A stretch of DNA of 64,000 nt from JBCBDX01 sp039822005 (GCA_039822005.1 JBCBMZ010000006.1:1-64000), one strand, 5' to 3'; positions 15,950 to 25,668 are shown, counted from the first letter of the stretch. The notes: a model not told the origin generated them from the letters alone. Numbers and translations: made by a program.

Positions 15950-18157
15950 ATGGCTTCCGATTCGCTTTTTACCGATCCACTTCACACCGTGCCCGTTATG
16001 GTCCCCGTGCCCTCGCCGGTGCCCTACACTTATGCTGTACCCGCAGGGGTCGAAGTCTTGCCCGGCTCGGTGGTGCAAGTGCCGCTCGGGTCGCGACAAG
16101 TGCCCGGTATTGTATGGGATCTGGCGGACAGTGATGCCACTCCTGTTGATGCAAAGAAACTGCGTTCAATCACACAAGTTTTCGACTGCCCTTTAATAAG
16201 TGCTGATATGCGCCGCTTCATTGATTGGGTTGCACGCTACACGCTAAGCGCTCCGGGCATGGTGGCGCGAATGGTTTTACGGGTTCCTACCGCTTTTGAA
16301 CCTGAACCACCTGTGCCCGGCATTCGCTACCTTGGTGGCTCGCCAGAACGGATGACGCCCGCGCGCCGCTCCGTCTTGAACCTTGTTGAGGAGGCGCCGG
16401 GCATGGTTTGGACACGTACCGGCCTTTCGCATGCCGCCGGCGTGTCGCAGTCGGTTGTCGACGGTTTGATCAAAGCCCAATTTTTTGAGCACACGGAGAT
16501 TGCCGCTCCGGCCGTGGTTGCTGCGCCGCAAGCCGACTTTGATGCGGCCGCCCTCAGCGATGAACAGCGTGAAACTGCCGACGACCTTGTCCAAACTGTC
16601 GCAGATGGCGGATTTTCGGCGACCTTGCTTGAGGGTGTCACCGGATCGGGTAAAACCGAGGTCTATTTTGAAGCCATAGCCAGCGCGCTTGAAAAAGGCG
16701 GGCAGGTTTTGGTCATGCTGCCTGAGATTGCCCTGACCCAAGCATTTTTGGAGCGGTTTCACGCCCGGTTTGGTTCCGAGCCAGCGTCATGGCATTCCGA
16801 TTTGCCTCCAAAACAGCGCGAACGGGTCTGGCGCCAAGTAGCGGAAGGCCGCGTGCGCGTTGTTGCCGGTGCCCGATCCGCCTTGTTTTTGCCGTTTCAG
16901 AATTTGCAGCTCATCATCGTTGATGAAGAGCATGATGCGGCCTACAAGCAGGAAGACCGAGTTTACTACAATGCGCGCGACATGGCCGTTGTGCGGGCCC
17001 ATTTGGGTGGTTTTCCTGCTGTGCTTGTTTCAGCAACGCCATCGGTTGAAAGTCGCCACAATGCGACGGTCAGGCGATATCATTATTTGCGCCTGGACAA
17101 GCGATATGCCGATGCGGCGCTTCCGGACATCAAGATCATTGATATGCGCCGATCGCCACCTCAGCGTGGAGGTTTTTTGTCTCCTGCGCTGTTGGAAGAA
17201 ATTGAAAGCACGTTGGAGCGAAAAGAGCAGGCGTTGCTGTTTTTGAACCGGCGCGGATATGCCCCGCTCACGCTTTGCCGGGCATGTGGTCACCGTTTCG
17301 CTTGCAGCAATTGTTCGGCGTGGTTGGTGGAGCACCGTTTCCGACGCCAACTTCAATGCCATCATTGCGGGCATCATGAACCGGTGCCGGAAGCCTGTCC
17401 CGAATGTGGAACGTTTGATCATTTGGTCGCAGTTGGTCCGGGTATCGAGCGGATCGCGGAAGAAACGCTTGCGCATTTTCCCGATGCCCGCGTGATTGTT
17501 CTGGCATCAGACATGGTCGGGGGGATCAAGCGCCTGCGCCTCGAAATGGAAGCGATTGCCAAGGGTGACGCCGATATTGTCATTGGCACACAGCTGGTCG
17601 CCAAGGGGCACAACTTTCCGCTCATGACCTGTGTCGGGGTGGTGGATGCTGATTTGGGTTTGGCCAATGGCGATCCGCGGGCAGCTGAGCGTACTTTCCA
17701 GTTGCTTAGCCAGGTGACGGGTCGAGCGGGCCGAACAGGACGAAAGTCGGTCGGACTGATACAAACGTTCCAGCCGGAACACCCTGTGATGCGGGCCTGT
17801 GTATCCGGTGATGCGGAAGCTTTTTATGAAGCACAATTGGCGGAGCGCAAAATGGGTCGTATGCCGCCTTTTGGCCGGTTGGCGTCGATCATCATTTCCG
17901 CCAGTGAACGCAGCGACGCCGAGGCGCATGGCAAAGCCTTGCGTCGTGCGGCGCCGCAAACCTCCGACATTAAGGTGCTCGGTCCTGCAGAGGCGCCTTT
18001 GGCCTTGCTACGCGGTCGCTACCGGTTCCGTATTCTCATTCATGGGGGTGAGCGGACCAACCTCCAAGCCTATATCTCATCGATGATCAGCGCTGCGCCC
18101 AATCCGCGTGGGAGCGTTCGCGTGGCGTTGGATATCGACCCGCAGAGCTTTTTATGA
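15950..18157 (+). CDS. priA: Primosomal protein N' (replication restart helicase)
   Basis: PriA reloads the replisome at stalled forks. The 735-residue protein has an N-terminal DNA-binding region, then Walker A GVTGSGKTEVYF near residue 228 and the DEEHD box near 325. Paired cysteines for two zinc sites (CRACGHRFACSNC and CHHCGHHEPVPEACPEC) and a C-terminal helicase lobe with GRAGR follow. Length is normal. The stop overlaps the next start (ATGA), so the downstream ATPase gene is translationally coupled. It is divergent from tal. Confidence 0.96.
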   Translation: MASDSLFTDPLHTVPVMVPVPSPVPYTYAVPAGVEVLPGSVVQVPLGSRQVPGIVWDLADSDATPVDAKKLRSITQVFDCPLISADMRRFIDWVARYTLSAPGMVARMVLRVPTAFEPEPPVPGIRYLGGSPERMTPARRSVLNLVEEAPGMVWTRTGLSHAAGVSQSVVDGLIKAQFFEHTEIAAPAVVAAPQADFDAAALSDEQRETADDLVQTVADGGFSATLLEGVTGSGKTEVYFEAIASALEKGGQVLVMLPEIALTQAFLERFHARFGSEPASWHSDLPPKQRERVWRQVAEGRVRVVAGARSALFLPFQNLQLIIVDEEHDAAYKQEDRVYYNARDMAVVRAHLGGFPAVLVSATPSVESRHNATVRRYHYLRLDKRYADAALPDIKIIDMRRSPPQRGGFLSPALLEEIESTLERKEQALLFLNRRGYAPLTLCRACGHRFACSNCSAWLVEHRFRRQLQCHHCGHHEPVPEACPECGTFDHLVAVGPGIERIAEETLAHFPDARVIVLASDMVGGIKRLRLEMEAIAKGDADIVIGTQLVAKGHNFPLMTCVGVVDADLGLANGDPRAAERTFQLLSQVTGRAGRTGRKSVGLIQTFQPEHPVMRACVSGDAEAFYEAQLAERKMGRMPPFGRLASIIISASERSDAEAHGKALRRAAPQTSDIKVLGPAEAPLALLRGRYRFRILIHGGERTNLQAYISSMISAAPNPRGSVRVALDIDPQSFL

Positions 18158-18717
18158 CCTTGAGCACTGCCCACCTCTTTTTGATTTCCGGTTGCTCTGG
18201 TGGAGGTAAATCGACGCTGATCGACGCGCTGGCAAAGGCCGGTTATGCTGTTTTGCAAGAGCCGGGACGACGCATTGTCAAAGGGGAGAGCGATCCTGTA
18301 AGCCTCTTGCTGCCTTGGAACAGTCTGGAGTGTTTTGCTCAACGGGCGCTTGAAATGGCGATTTCTGATTTCAAGCAGGCCTTGAAAATGGCGGGTCCGG
18401 TGTTTTTTGATCGTGGCGTCGTTGATGCTGCCTCAGCATTACAGCACAGCACCGGGTCAATCGATCTTCACGAAGCCGTTCACAAGTACAGATACAACTC
18501 GACGGTCCTTGTCGCGCCGCCATGGGAGGCGTTGTTTTCCAGCGATGAGGAGCGGCGACATGACTTCTGTGATGCATTGGCGGAATATAAGCGTCTCGTA
18601 CAAACCTATGAGAAGCTGGGTTATGCCACGCTTGAACTCCCAAAAGTGCCGGTTGAGGATCGTCTTTGTTTTATTCTTGAAGCAATCCGGGCTGTTCAGG
18701 CAAAACTGGGAAAATAG
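18154..18717 (+). CDS. AAA/P-loop NTPase, kinase-like, unknown substrate
   Basis: A 187-residue protein with a P-loop GCSGGGKST at about 14-22 and FFDRGVVD, which resembles the Asp-Arg catalytic block of small-molecule kinases. The layout fits the AAA_28 / NadR-like ATPase group often annotated as ATP-binding protein. It overlaps priA by 4 bases, so the two are coexpressed. Nothing else in the sequence indicates whether it acts on nucleotides, DNA ends or a metabolite. Confidence 0.75.
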   Translation: MTLSTAHLFLISGCSGGGKSTLIDALAKAGYAVLQEPGRRIVKGESDPVSLLLPWNSLECFAQRALEMAISDFKQALKMAGPVFFDRGVVDAASALQHSTGSIDLHEAVHKYRYNSTVLVAPPWEALFSSDEERRHDFCDALAEYKRLVQTYEKLGYATLELPKVPVEDRLCFILEAIRAVQAKLGK

Positions 18718-18740
18718 CGATCCATGCTTTATAACAGTTT

Positions 18741-18965
18741 TCAACGGTCAGAGTGACGACCCCATCGTATTTTTGCCCAAAGCCGTTCGTGCATATAAAA
18801 CATGAGTGTACCCATCACTGCGCCCGACAGAGCGATGGAGAGACTTAGCCCCAAACTGCCGGTTTGAAACATGCCGACAAACGTCATCGTGAAGATGCCG
18901 AGCGTTTGCCAGCTGATCGTTTTTACCAGAGTTCGATTTGGTGTTTCCACACTTGGGTCTCGCAC
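18741..18965 (-). CDS. DUF2061 family small membrane protein
   Basis: A 74-residue protein with two membrane helices. Its pattern RTLVKTISWQTLGIFTMTF ... SGAVMGTLMFYMHERLWAKI matches DUF2061. These proteins are small inner-membrane proteins of unknown role, sometimes found beside sulfate-assimilation genes, which is not the case here. The gene is convergent with the kinase-like gene and divergent from the XRE regulator. Confidence 0.8.
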   Translation of the reverse strand: MRDPSVETPNRTLVKTISWQTLGIFTMTFVGMFQTGSLGLSLSIALSGAVMGTLMFYMHERLWAKIRWGRHSDR

Positions 18966-19066
18966 TTGTTAGATGTGCGAAATCTAGGTGTTGTTCATCA
19001 TTGACGCCATTAGGAATGTTTGCAACTTTTACTCCAATATGCTGAATTAAATAAACATTGTGATTT

Positions 19067-19906
19067 ATGTTCAACAAAACCGAGAGATCTGATATATTTC
19101 GCCGCCGGTTGATGGAGCGTCTTCACGACAGTGGGACGAATAAGTCCGAACTGGCGCGGGCCGCCGGCGTTGACCGTTCTACCATTGTTCAACTGCTCAA
19201 TGGCGATGAACCACGTTTGCCCAATGCACATCTTGCTGCTTCCATCGCGCAAGCCTTGTCCGTCAGCGTGGATTGGTTGCTTGGTGTTTCGGATCGACGG
19301 GAGACGGCGGCAGAATTGCTTATGGCGGGGATCGGGATGGAAGATGCCGTGCGTACACCGTCTGACGAGCAGATTATCCGCTGGCATCGTGAGGCGGCAG
19401 GCCAGAAAATCCGGCACGTGCCCGCGACTTTGCCCGATATTTTGAAAACGCGCGACCTTTTGGAATGGGAGTATGATGCGTTTCGAGACAAGACGCCGTC
19501 TCAAGCGCGCGACGCGATGGAGGCGACAGTGACATGGCTCGAATCACCGGGTTCTGACTATGAGATGTGCGTCCCGCTTCATCATGTTAGAGCGCTGGCG
19601 CGCGGCGACGGTTATTGGTCCGGCGTGCCGCAACAAGTTCGCCGGGCACAGGTTGAGTGGATGTCCGGTGCATGCGACGAGAAATATCCGTCGCTCCGTG
19701 TTTATATATATGACAGTCGAGAGCTGTACTCGGCACCGCTGACGATATTTGGCTCCATGCTGGCAGCACTTTATGTTGGCAAATTCTACATGGTGTTTCG
19801 CGAGCGCAGTCAGGTGAGTGCCCTGACGCGGCATTTTGACCATCTGATCCGCGAAGCGCCGTATGATGCGCGTTCGGCGGGCGATGTGATGCGTTCATTC
19901 CTGTGA
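19067..19906 (+). CDS. XRE-family transcriptional regulator
   Basis: A 279-residue protein with an N-terminal helix-turn-helix at about 12-75 (KSELARAAGVDRSTIVQLLN, then LSVSVDWLLG), typical of XRE/Cro regulators. The remaining 200 residues contain no signature I recognise and probably form an effector or oligomerisation domain. AT-rich sequence with the inverted AACAT/ATGTT pair lies at the start codon, a possible autoregulatory site. Its targets are unknown; candidates are the flanking DUF2061 and DUF4345-like genes. Confidence 0.8.
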   Translation: MFNKTERSDIFRRRLMERLHDSGTNKSELARAAGVDRSTIVQLLNGDEPRLPNAHLAASIAQALSVSVDWLLGVSDRRETAAELLMAGIGMEDAVRTPSDEQIIRWHREAAGQKIRHVPATLPDILKTRDLLEWEYDAFRDKTPSQARDAMEATVTWLESPGSDYEMCVPLHHVRALARGDGYWSGVPQQVRRAQVEWMSGACDEKYPSLRVYIYDSRELYSAPLTIFGSMLAALYVGKFYMVFRERSQVSALTRHFDHLIREAPYDARSAGDVMRSFL

Positions 19907-19975
19907 AGTAACAGCTGTGTCGATGGACTTTTGCGCCACGTGAGCCAGTTACAACCCAGTTAATGGGAGCTGTTC

Positions 19976-20368
19976 ATGATTGAGATCGTACCACCGCAAA
20001 CCACCGGTGAGACATTGGCTTGGATATCTGCCTTGATAACGATCCTGTTTGGGTTGATTTGCTTGTTTGCGCCTCGCACGACATTCGCCATCTTACGTCT
20101 TCAGACATTTCCCGATGTTCCCGAAGCTCTATCGGAAAGCCGCGCTACCATGTCTGGTTTCTATCTCGGAACAGGCTTGTTTGCTATTATCCTGGCGCAA
20201 CCACTGGTCTGGTTGGTGCTGGGCGCTGGTTGGGCCTTCACTGCATTTGGCAGGTTGGTGTCGATGATATTTGACCGTGGTTTTACCGTCTTCAACCTTG
20301 TCTCGATCGTGATGGAGGGGGTGTTGGCCGCCATGCCGCTGCTCTATGTGTTCGGCTACGTACGTTAA
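19976..20368 (+). CDS. DUF4345-like small membrane protein
   Basis: A 130-residue protein with four hydrophobic segments. The central ESRATMSGFYLGTGLFAIIL resembles the RATxGGxxLG pattern of DUF4345. The function of this family is unknown. The GGGAGC just upstream supports the ATG at 19976. It sits between the XRE regulator and the atp operon, about 180 bases from atpH. Confidence 0.65.
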   Translation: MIEIVPPQTTGETLAWISALITILFGLICLFAPRTTFAILRLQTFPDVPEALSESRATMSGFYLGTGLFAIILAQPLVWLVLGAGWAFTAFGRLVSMIFDRGFTVFNLVSIVMEGVLAAMPLLYVFGYVR

Positions 20369-20551
20369 GCGCGTCAAAAGGTTCGACAAAAGGGGTATCG
20401 GCCCGCCTTGCACCGGCAAAATCGCTATGCTAGAGCGCCGTTAATTTGCTGCGGCAGCGAAGAAAAAGCGCTGCAGTCACCGGAAAAGATCAACAATTTT
20501 AATGGCTTAATTCTTTTTTGCCATTTGAACCAAGCGGGCGGGCAGACCTCA

Positions 20552-21106
20552 GTGGCCACTTCTTCCACATCCTCCGTTGCAATGCGTTACGCGCAATCGC
20601 TATTTGAACTGGCGTCAGACGCCGGTGTTGTTGAAAAAGTTGAGGTTTCGCTAGGCGCGTTCAAGGCGCTATCGGATGAAAGCGGTGACCTGAAACGCTT
20701 CATTGAGAGCCCGGTTCTTTCTGCCGATGAGCAAAGTGTGGCTATCGATGCTGTTTTGGCAAAGGCCAATGCGGATCCGCTCGTTGCCAACTTTTTGAAA
20801 GTCGTTACGCGCAACCGTCGCCTTTTTGCGGTGCCAGCGATGATTGACGCATTTTCGGCGATTGCAGCCGATGCGCGCGGCGAGGCGGCAGCGGACGTAA
20901 CCAGTGCGCGCGAGCTCAATGCGACGCAAACAAAACAATTGCAGGCAACCTTGAAAGATGTTGCAGGTAAGGACGTTGCGATTAACCTGACGGTTGATCC
21001 GTCGATCTTGGGTGGCCTCATTGTTAAAATGGGTTCCAAACAAATCGACACATCGTTGAAAACGAAACTCTCTACACTCAAGCTTGCGCTTAAAGAGGTT
21101 GGCTGA
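20552..21106 (+). CDS. atpH: ATP synthase F1 subunit delta
   Basis: The delta subunit links the F1 head to the b-subunit stator. After RYAQSLFELA, typical of the N-terminus, the protein is helical; it ends with the conserved GGLIVKMGSKQIDTSLKTKL. GTG 20552 gives 184 residues, the family length, and a normal serine/threonine-rich N-terminus. The frame to ATG 20408 would add 48 residues unlike the family. First gene of the F1 operon; the stop overlaps the atpA start (TGATG). Confidence 0.93.
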   Translation: MATSSTSSVAMRYAQSLFELASDAGVVEKVEVSLGAFKALSDESGDLKRFIESPVLSADEQSVAIDAVLAKANADPLVANFLKVVTRNRRLFAVPAMIDAFSAIAADARGEAAADVTSARELNATQTKQLQATLKDVAGKDVAINLTVDPSILGGLIVKMGSKQIDTSLKTKLSTLKLALKEVG

Positions 21107-22635
21107 TGGACATCCGTGCCGCGGAAATTTCCGCAATTCTAAAAGATCAAATCAAGAATTTTGGCGAAGATGCCGAAGTGTCCGAAGTTGGTCAGGTTCT
21201 TTCCGTGGGTGATGGTATCGCCCGCGTTTATGGTCTCGACAATGTTCAGGCCGGCGAAATGGTCGAATTCCCGGGCGGCATTCGCGGCATGGCGCTGAAC
21301 CTTGAAGAAGACAATGTTGGTGTTGTTATCTTCGGTTCCGACCGCGACATTAAAGAGGGCGACATCGTCAAGCGGACCGGCGCCATCGTGGATGTGCCCG
21401 TTGGTAAAGAGTTGCTTGGTCGCGTTGTCGACCCGCTCGGCAACCCTATTGATGGAAAAGGTCCGATCAAGTCCAAAGAGCGTCGTCGTGTTGATGTGAA
21501 AGCGCCGGGTATCATCCCGCGCAAATCCGTGCACGAGCCGATGTCCACAGGATTGAAAGCAATTGATGCGTTGATCCCTGTTGGTCGTGGCCAGCGAGAG
21601 CTCGTGATTGGTGACCGCCAGACCGGTAAAACAGCGATCCTTCTGGACACGTTCCTGAACCAGAAGCCGATCCATGATGCCGGTCCTGAGAACGACAAGC
21701 TATACTGCATTTATGTTGCGGTTGGTCAGAAGCGTTCTACTGTCGCCCAGTTCGTCAAGGTGCTTGAAGAGCGCGGGGCGCTTGAATATTCCATCATTGT
21801 TGCGGCGACCGCTTCTGATCCGGCACCGATGCAGTTTCTGGCTCCGTTTGCTGGATGCACCATGGGTGAATATTTCCGCGACAATGGCATGCATGCGCTG
21901 ATCGGCTATGATGATCTTTCCAAGCAGGCCGTTGCCTACCGTCAGATGTCTCTTCTGCTTCGTCGCCCACCGGGCCGTGAAGCGTTCCCGGGCGACGTCT
22001 TCTTCCTGCACTCACGCCTTCTGGAGCGTGCAGCGAAATTGAACGAAGACAATGGTTCCGGTTCTTTGACGGCGCTTCCGGTCATCGAAACACAAGGCAA
22101 CGACGTTTCGGCCTTTATTCCGACCAATGTGATTTCAATTACAGATGGCCAGATCTTCCTTGAAACGGATCTGTTTTTCCAGGGTATCCGCCCGGCGGTG
22201 AACGTGGGTCTGTCGGTTTCGCGGGTGGGTTCATCGGCGCAGATCAAGGCGATGAAGCAGGTTGCCGGCTCCATCAAAGGTGAACTTGCCCAGTATCGCG
22301 AGATGGCCGCCTTCGCGCAGTTCGGCTCTGATCTTGATGCCGCAACACAGCGTCTGTTGAACCGTGGTGCCCGCTTGACCGAATTGCTCAAGCAGCCGCA
22401 ATTTTCGCCGCTTAAAACCGAAGAGCAGGTTGCTGTGATCTTCGCGGGTGTGAATGGCTTCCTTGATGGTCTACCCGTTGAGAAAGTTGGTGCGTTCGAG
22501 CAAGGCCTGCTGACCCACATGCGTGGTGAGGGTAAAGCAGTGCTGGATACGATCCGTACCGATCAGAAGCTGACCGATGATACGACAGCAGCGCTGAAGT
22601 CTCAGATTGAAGCGTTTGCGAAATCATTTTCGTAA
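21106..22635 (+). CDS. atpA: ATP synthase F1 subunit alpha
   Basis: The alpha subunit forms the non-catalytic nucleotide sites of F1. The 509-residue protein begins MDIRAAEISAILKDQIK and has the Walker A GDRQTGKT near residue 169. The family signature PAVNVGLSVSRVGSSAQ is near 365. Length and start are standard. It shares one base with atpH and lies 34 bases before atpG. Confidence 0.98.
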   Translation: MDIRAAEISAILKDQIKNFGEDAEVSEVGQVLSVGDGIARVYGLDNVQAGEMVEFPGGIRGMALNLEEDNVGVVIFGSDRDIKEGDIVKRTGAIVDVPVGKELLGRVVDPLGNPIDGKGPIKSKERRRVDVKAPGIIPRKSVHEPMSTGLKAIDALIPVGRGQRELVIGDRQTGKTAILLDTFLNQKPIHDAGPENDKLYCIYVAVGQKRSTVAQFVKVLEERGALEYSIIVAATASDPAPMQFLAPFAGCTMGEYFRDNGMHALIGYDDLSKQAVAYRQMSLLLRRPPGREAFPGDVFFLHSRLLERAAKLNEDNGSGSLTALPVIETQGNDVSAFIPTNVISITDGQIFLETDLFFQGIRPAVNVGLSVSRVGSSAQIKAMKQVAGSIKGELAQYREMAAFAQFGSDLDAATQRLLNRGARLTELLKQPQFSPLKTEEQVAVIFAGVNGFLDGLPVEKVGAFEQGLLTHMRGEGKAVLDTIRTDQKLTDDTTAALKSQIEAFAKSFS

Positions 22636-22669
22636 TCGGACCGGAAACGAAAGCTAGAAGGCGAAACAT

Positions 22670-23554
22670 ATGCCCTCGTTGAAGGATCTTCGTAACCGGA
22701 TCGCATCGGTCAAAGCGACCCGCAAGATCACCAAAGCCATGCAAATGGTGGCGGCTGCAAAGTTGCGCCGCGCGCAAGAGGCAGCCGAGGCAGCGCGACC
22801 GTATTCACAACGGATGGGAAGCGTTTTGGCCAACATTGCCTCGCTCGTGGATGCCGACGATGCGCCACGCCTGATGACCGGCACTGGCAGTGATCAGGTG
22901 CATTTGCTGGTGGTCGCAACCGCTGAACGCGGTTTGTGCGGCGGTTTCAATTCCTCGATTGCGCGTAAAGCACGTGAAGATGTGCTGCGCCTTCAAAATG
23001 AGGGCAAGACGGTCAAGATCATAACTGTCGGCAAAAAAGGCTATGATGCGCTTCGCCGTGAGTATGACAGTCTGATCATTGATCGCGTCGATCTTCGCGA
23101 GGTGAAGAATGTGGCGTTCGCCAATGCGGCCGAGATCGGCCGCAGGGTGATCGGGATGTTTGAAGCCGAAGAATTTGATGTCTGTACGATCTACTATTCC
23201 GAGTTTAAGTCAGTCATTAGTCAGATCCCTACCGGGCAACAGATCATACCAGCCAGTGCCGATGAGGCAGAAGTTGCTGAAGATGGGACGGATGTGGCGG
23301 CTGTCTATGAATATGAGCCCGATGCCGCGTCTATCCTCGAGGATCTGATCCCGCGAAACATCTCGGTTCAGATTTTTCGCGCGCTGCTTGAAAATGCCGC
23401 ATCCGAACAGGGTGCCCGTATGAGCGCCATGGACAATGCGACACGCAACGCGGGCGAAATGATCGACAAGCTTACGGTTTCCTACAACCGTCAGCGTCAG
23501 GCACAAATTACAAAAGAACTCATTGAAATCATTTCCGGCGCGGAAGCGCTGTAA
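22670..23554 (+). CDS. atpG: ATP synthase F1 subunit gamma
   Basis: Gamma is the rotating shaft of F1. The 294-residue protein begins PSLKDLRNRIASVKATRKIT and ends with RQAQITKELIEIISGAEAL, both diagnostic coiled-coil ends. GAAGGCGAAACAT precedes ATG 22670. The 19 bases before atpD contain AAGGAAGGG, its ribosome site. Confidence 0.97.
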   Translation: MPSLKDLRNRIASVKATRKITKAMQMVAAAKLRRAQEAAEAARPYSQRMGSVLANIASLVDADDAPRLMTGTGSDQVHLLVVATAERGLCGGFNSSIARKAREDVLRLQNEGKTVKIITVGKKGYDALRREYDSLIIDRVDLREVKNVAFANAAEIGRRVIGMFEAEEFDVCTIYYSEFKSVISQIPTGQQIIPASADEAEVAEDGTDVAAVYEYEPDAASILEDLIPRNISVQIFRALLENAASEQGARMSAMDNATRNAGEMIDKLTVSYNRQRQAQITKELIEIISGAEAL

Positions 23555-23572
23555 AGGAAGGGTAGAAACACG

Positions 23573-25027
23573 ATGGCCAAAGCAGCAGCCAAGAAAAAGG
23601 CTACCGGCAAAGTCAGTCAGGTGATTGGCGCCGTTGTTGACGTGAAATTCGACGGCGACCTGCCGTCGATTTTGAACGCGCTTGAAACCGATAACAATGG
23701 CAACCGCCTCGTGCTTGAAGTGGCTCAGCACCTTGGCGAAAACACCGTGCGTACCATCGCGATGGACTCCACCGAGGGTCTCGTGCGTGGCCAGGATGTT
23801 GTCGATAATGGCGCCCCCATTGAGGTGCCGGTTGGCGATGAAACACTTGGCCGCATCATGAATGTAATTGGTGAGCCTATCGATGAAGTGGGTCCGATCA
23901 AGACGTCTGCTACCCGCGCCATCCACCAGGAAGCGCCTGAGTATGTGGAGCAGTCTACTGAGGCGGAAATTCTTGTGACAGGTATCAAGGTTGTGGATCT
24001 TCTCGCCCCTTATGCAAAGGGCGGCAAAATCGGCCTGTTCGGTGGCGCCGGTGTTGGCAAGACCGTTCTGATCATGGAACTGATTAACAATGTAGCGAAA
24101 GCGCACGGCGGTTATTCTGTTTTCGCCGGTGTTGGCGAGCGTACCCGTGAAGGTAATGACCTTTACTGGGAGATGATCGAATCCAAGGTGAATGTCGATC
24201 CGAAAGAAAATGACGGCAAGGCTGACGGTTCCAAGGCTGCCCTCGTTTACGGCCAAATGAACGAACCACCCGGCGCGCGTGCACGTGTTGCTCTGACCGG
24301 TTTGACCATTGCGGAAGACTTCCGTGACAAGGGTCAGGATGTTCTGTTCTTCGTCGACAACATCTTCCGCTTCACACAGGCCGGTTCTGAAGTGTCCGCG
24401 CTTTTGGGCCGTATTCCTTCCGCGGTGGGCTATCAGCCGACCTTGGCCACCGACATGGGCCAGATGCAGGAGCGTATCACGACAACCACTAAAGGCTCGA
24501 TTACTTCGGTACAGGCGATTTACGTTCCTGCCGATGACTTGACCGACCCTGCGCCGGCAACATCTTTTGCGCACTTGGACGCGACAACGGTTCTTAACCG
24601 GGCGATTGCGGAAAAAGGCATTTATCCCGCCGTTGACCCGCTTGATTCAACTTCGCGAATGCTTGACCCACAAATCGTAGGTGAAGAGCACTATGGAGTG
24701 GCCCGTCAGGTTCAGTCGACGTTGCAACGCTACAAAGCCCTGCAAGATATTATCGCGATCCTCGGAATGGACGAACTGTCTGAAGAAGATAAATTGACCG
24801 TTGCGCGCGCCCGTAAGATCGAGCGCTTCCTGTCACAGCCATTCTTTGTGGCGGAAGTCTTCACCGGTTCACCTGGTAAACTGGTTGACCTCGCCGACAC
24901 GATCAAAGGCTTTAAAGGTCTCGTCAATGGCGATTATGACCATCTTCCGGAAGCTGCCTTTTATATGGTAGGGTCCATGGATGAGGCGCTGGAAAAAGCG
25001 CAGAAATTGGCGGCAGAAGCAGCCTAA
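23573..25027 (+). CDS. atpD: ATP synthase F1 subunit beta
   Basis: Beta carries the catalytic sites of F1. The 484-residue protein has the P-loop GGAGVGKT near residue 160, the catalytic region VGERTREGNDL, and the DELSEEDKL region near 400 (DELSD in many species). The first 12 residues, rich in Ala and Lys, are an extension seen in several alphaproteobacteria. An unusual extra gene follows before atpC. Confidence 0.98.
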   Translation: MAKAAAKKKATGKVSQVIGAVVDVKFDGDLPSILNALETDNNGNRLVLEVAQHLGENTVRTIAMDSTEGLVRGQDVVDNGAPIEVPVGDETLGRIMNVIGEPIDEVGPIKTSATRAIHQEAPEYVEQSTEAEILVTGIKVVDLLAPYAKGGKIGLFGGAGVGKTVLIMELINNVAKAHGGYSVFAGVGERTREGNDLYWEMIESKVNVDPKENDGKADGSKAALVYGQMNEPPGARARVALTGLTIAEDFRDKGQDVLFFVDNIFRFTQAGSEVSALLGRIPSAVGYQPTLATDMGQMQERITTTTKGSITSVQAIYVPADDLTDPAPATSFAHLDATTVLNRAIAEKGIYPAVDPLDSTSRMLDPQIVGEEHYGVARQVQSTLQRYKALQDIIAILGMDELSEEDKLTVARARKIERFLSQPFFVAEVFTGSPGKLVDLADTIKGFKGLVNGDYDHLPEAAFYMVGSMDEALEKAQKLAAEAA

Positions 25028-25052
25028 CCGTTGCTTCCCATCGGAGGACGAC

Positions 25053-25253
25053 ATGAAGATTGATCTGATCGCGCAAGTGACCTTTGCCGGCGCCATGGTG
25101 GGGTTTCTCATCGGGCCTGATTCGCTCGATCAGTTCTTCGGCCTGTTTCCCGAGCACACGGTTTTGATGAATGTGATCGCGGGTGCCGCTATTGGTGCCG
25201 CGATCGGTGTTATCGCCTCCTTCTTTGATAATCAGAAAACTGAGAACAGCTGA
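25053..25253 (+). CDS. Small two-helix membrane protein inside the atp operon, unknown function
   Basis: A 66-codon frame with a near-perfect ribosome site (CGGAGG at 25042-25047, 5 bases before the ATG). The protein has two hydrophobic segments, about 6-20 and 36-58, the second very rich in Gly and Ala (GAAIGAAIGVIASFF). It ends with a short charged tail. It lies 25 bases after atpD and 2 bases before atpC, so it is cotranscribed with F1. I know of no standard F1F0 subunit at this place. The glycine spacing recalls glycine-zipper or c-subunit-like helices, but no proton-binding acid is in the helices. Confidence 0.7.
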   Translation: MKIDLIAQVTFAGAMVGFLIGPDSLDQFFGLFPEHTVLMNVIAGAAIGAAIGVIASFFDNQKTENS

Positions 25254-25255
25254 TC

Positions 25256-25660
25256 ATGGCGGATGCCTTCAACTTTGAATTGGTTTCACCGGAGCGATTG
25301 CTTCTTTCCGAAGAGGTGACCCAAGTCGTCGTACCCGGCGCTGATGGCTATCTGACGGTTATGTCCAACCATGCACCCATGATGACGACGTTAGCGCCAG
25401 GCATTGTGAAAACCATCGGTTCTGACGGTCAAAACGAGCAAATTTTTGTTCGCGGCGGTTTTGCCGATATCTCCCCTGCTGGCTTCACCTTGCTTGCTGA
25501 AGAAGCAACCAATGTCAAAGACATTGATGCGGCCTACATTGGCCAGCAGATCAAGGATGCCGAAGAAGACGTCGCTGATGCGCAGAATGAAGAAACCAAG
25601 CAAACCGCCTCATTCCGACTGTCGCGCCTGCAAGAGGTCAAAGCGGCACTTGGCCACTGA
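25256..25660 (+). CDS. atpC: ATP synthase F1 subunit epsilon
   Basis: Epsilon regulates rotation and ATP hydrolysis. The 134-residue protein begins FNFELVSPERLLLSEEV, has the VPGADGYLTVMSNHAPMMT signature, and ends with the helical hairpin. The start is only 2 bases after the small membrane-protein gene, so the two are probably coupled. It is the last gene of the operon; the next gene is convergent 8 bases later. Confidence 0.96.
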   Translation: MADAFNFELVSPERLLLSEEVTQVVVPGADGYLTVMSNHAPMMTTLAPGIVKTIGSDGQNEQIFVRGGFADISPAGFTLLAEEATNVKDIDAAYIGQQIKDAEEDVADAQNEETKQTASFRLSRLQEVKAALGH

Positions 25661-25668
25661 TTACAGTT

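Noticed and set aside
20408..20551. N-terminal extension of atpH from ATG 20408
   Set aside because: The 48 added residues resemble no delta subunit, and GTG 20552 gives the normal length.
23210..24574. 454-codon open frame on the minus strand
   Set aside because: It lies entirely opposite atpG and atpD, whose family identity is certain, and its predicted protein has no motif. Long antisense frames are a by-product of GC-biased codon use.
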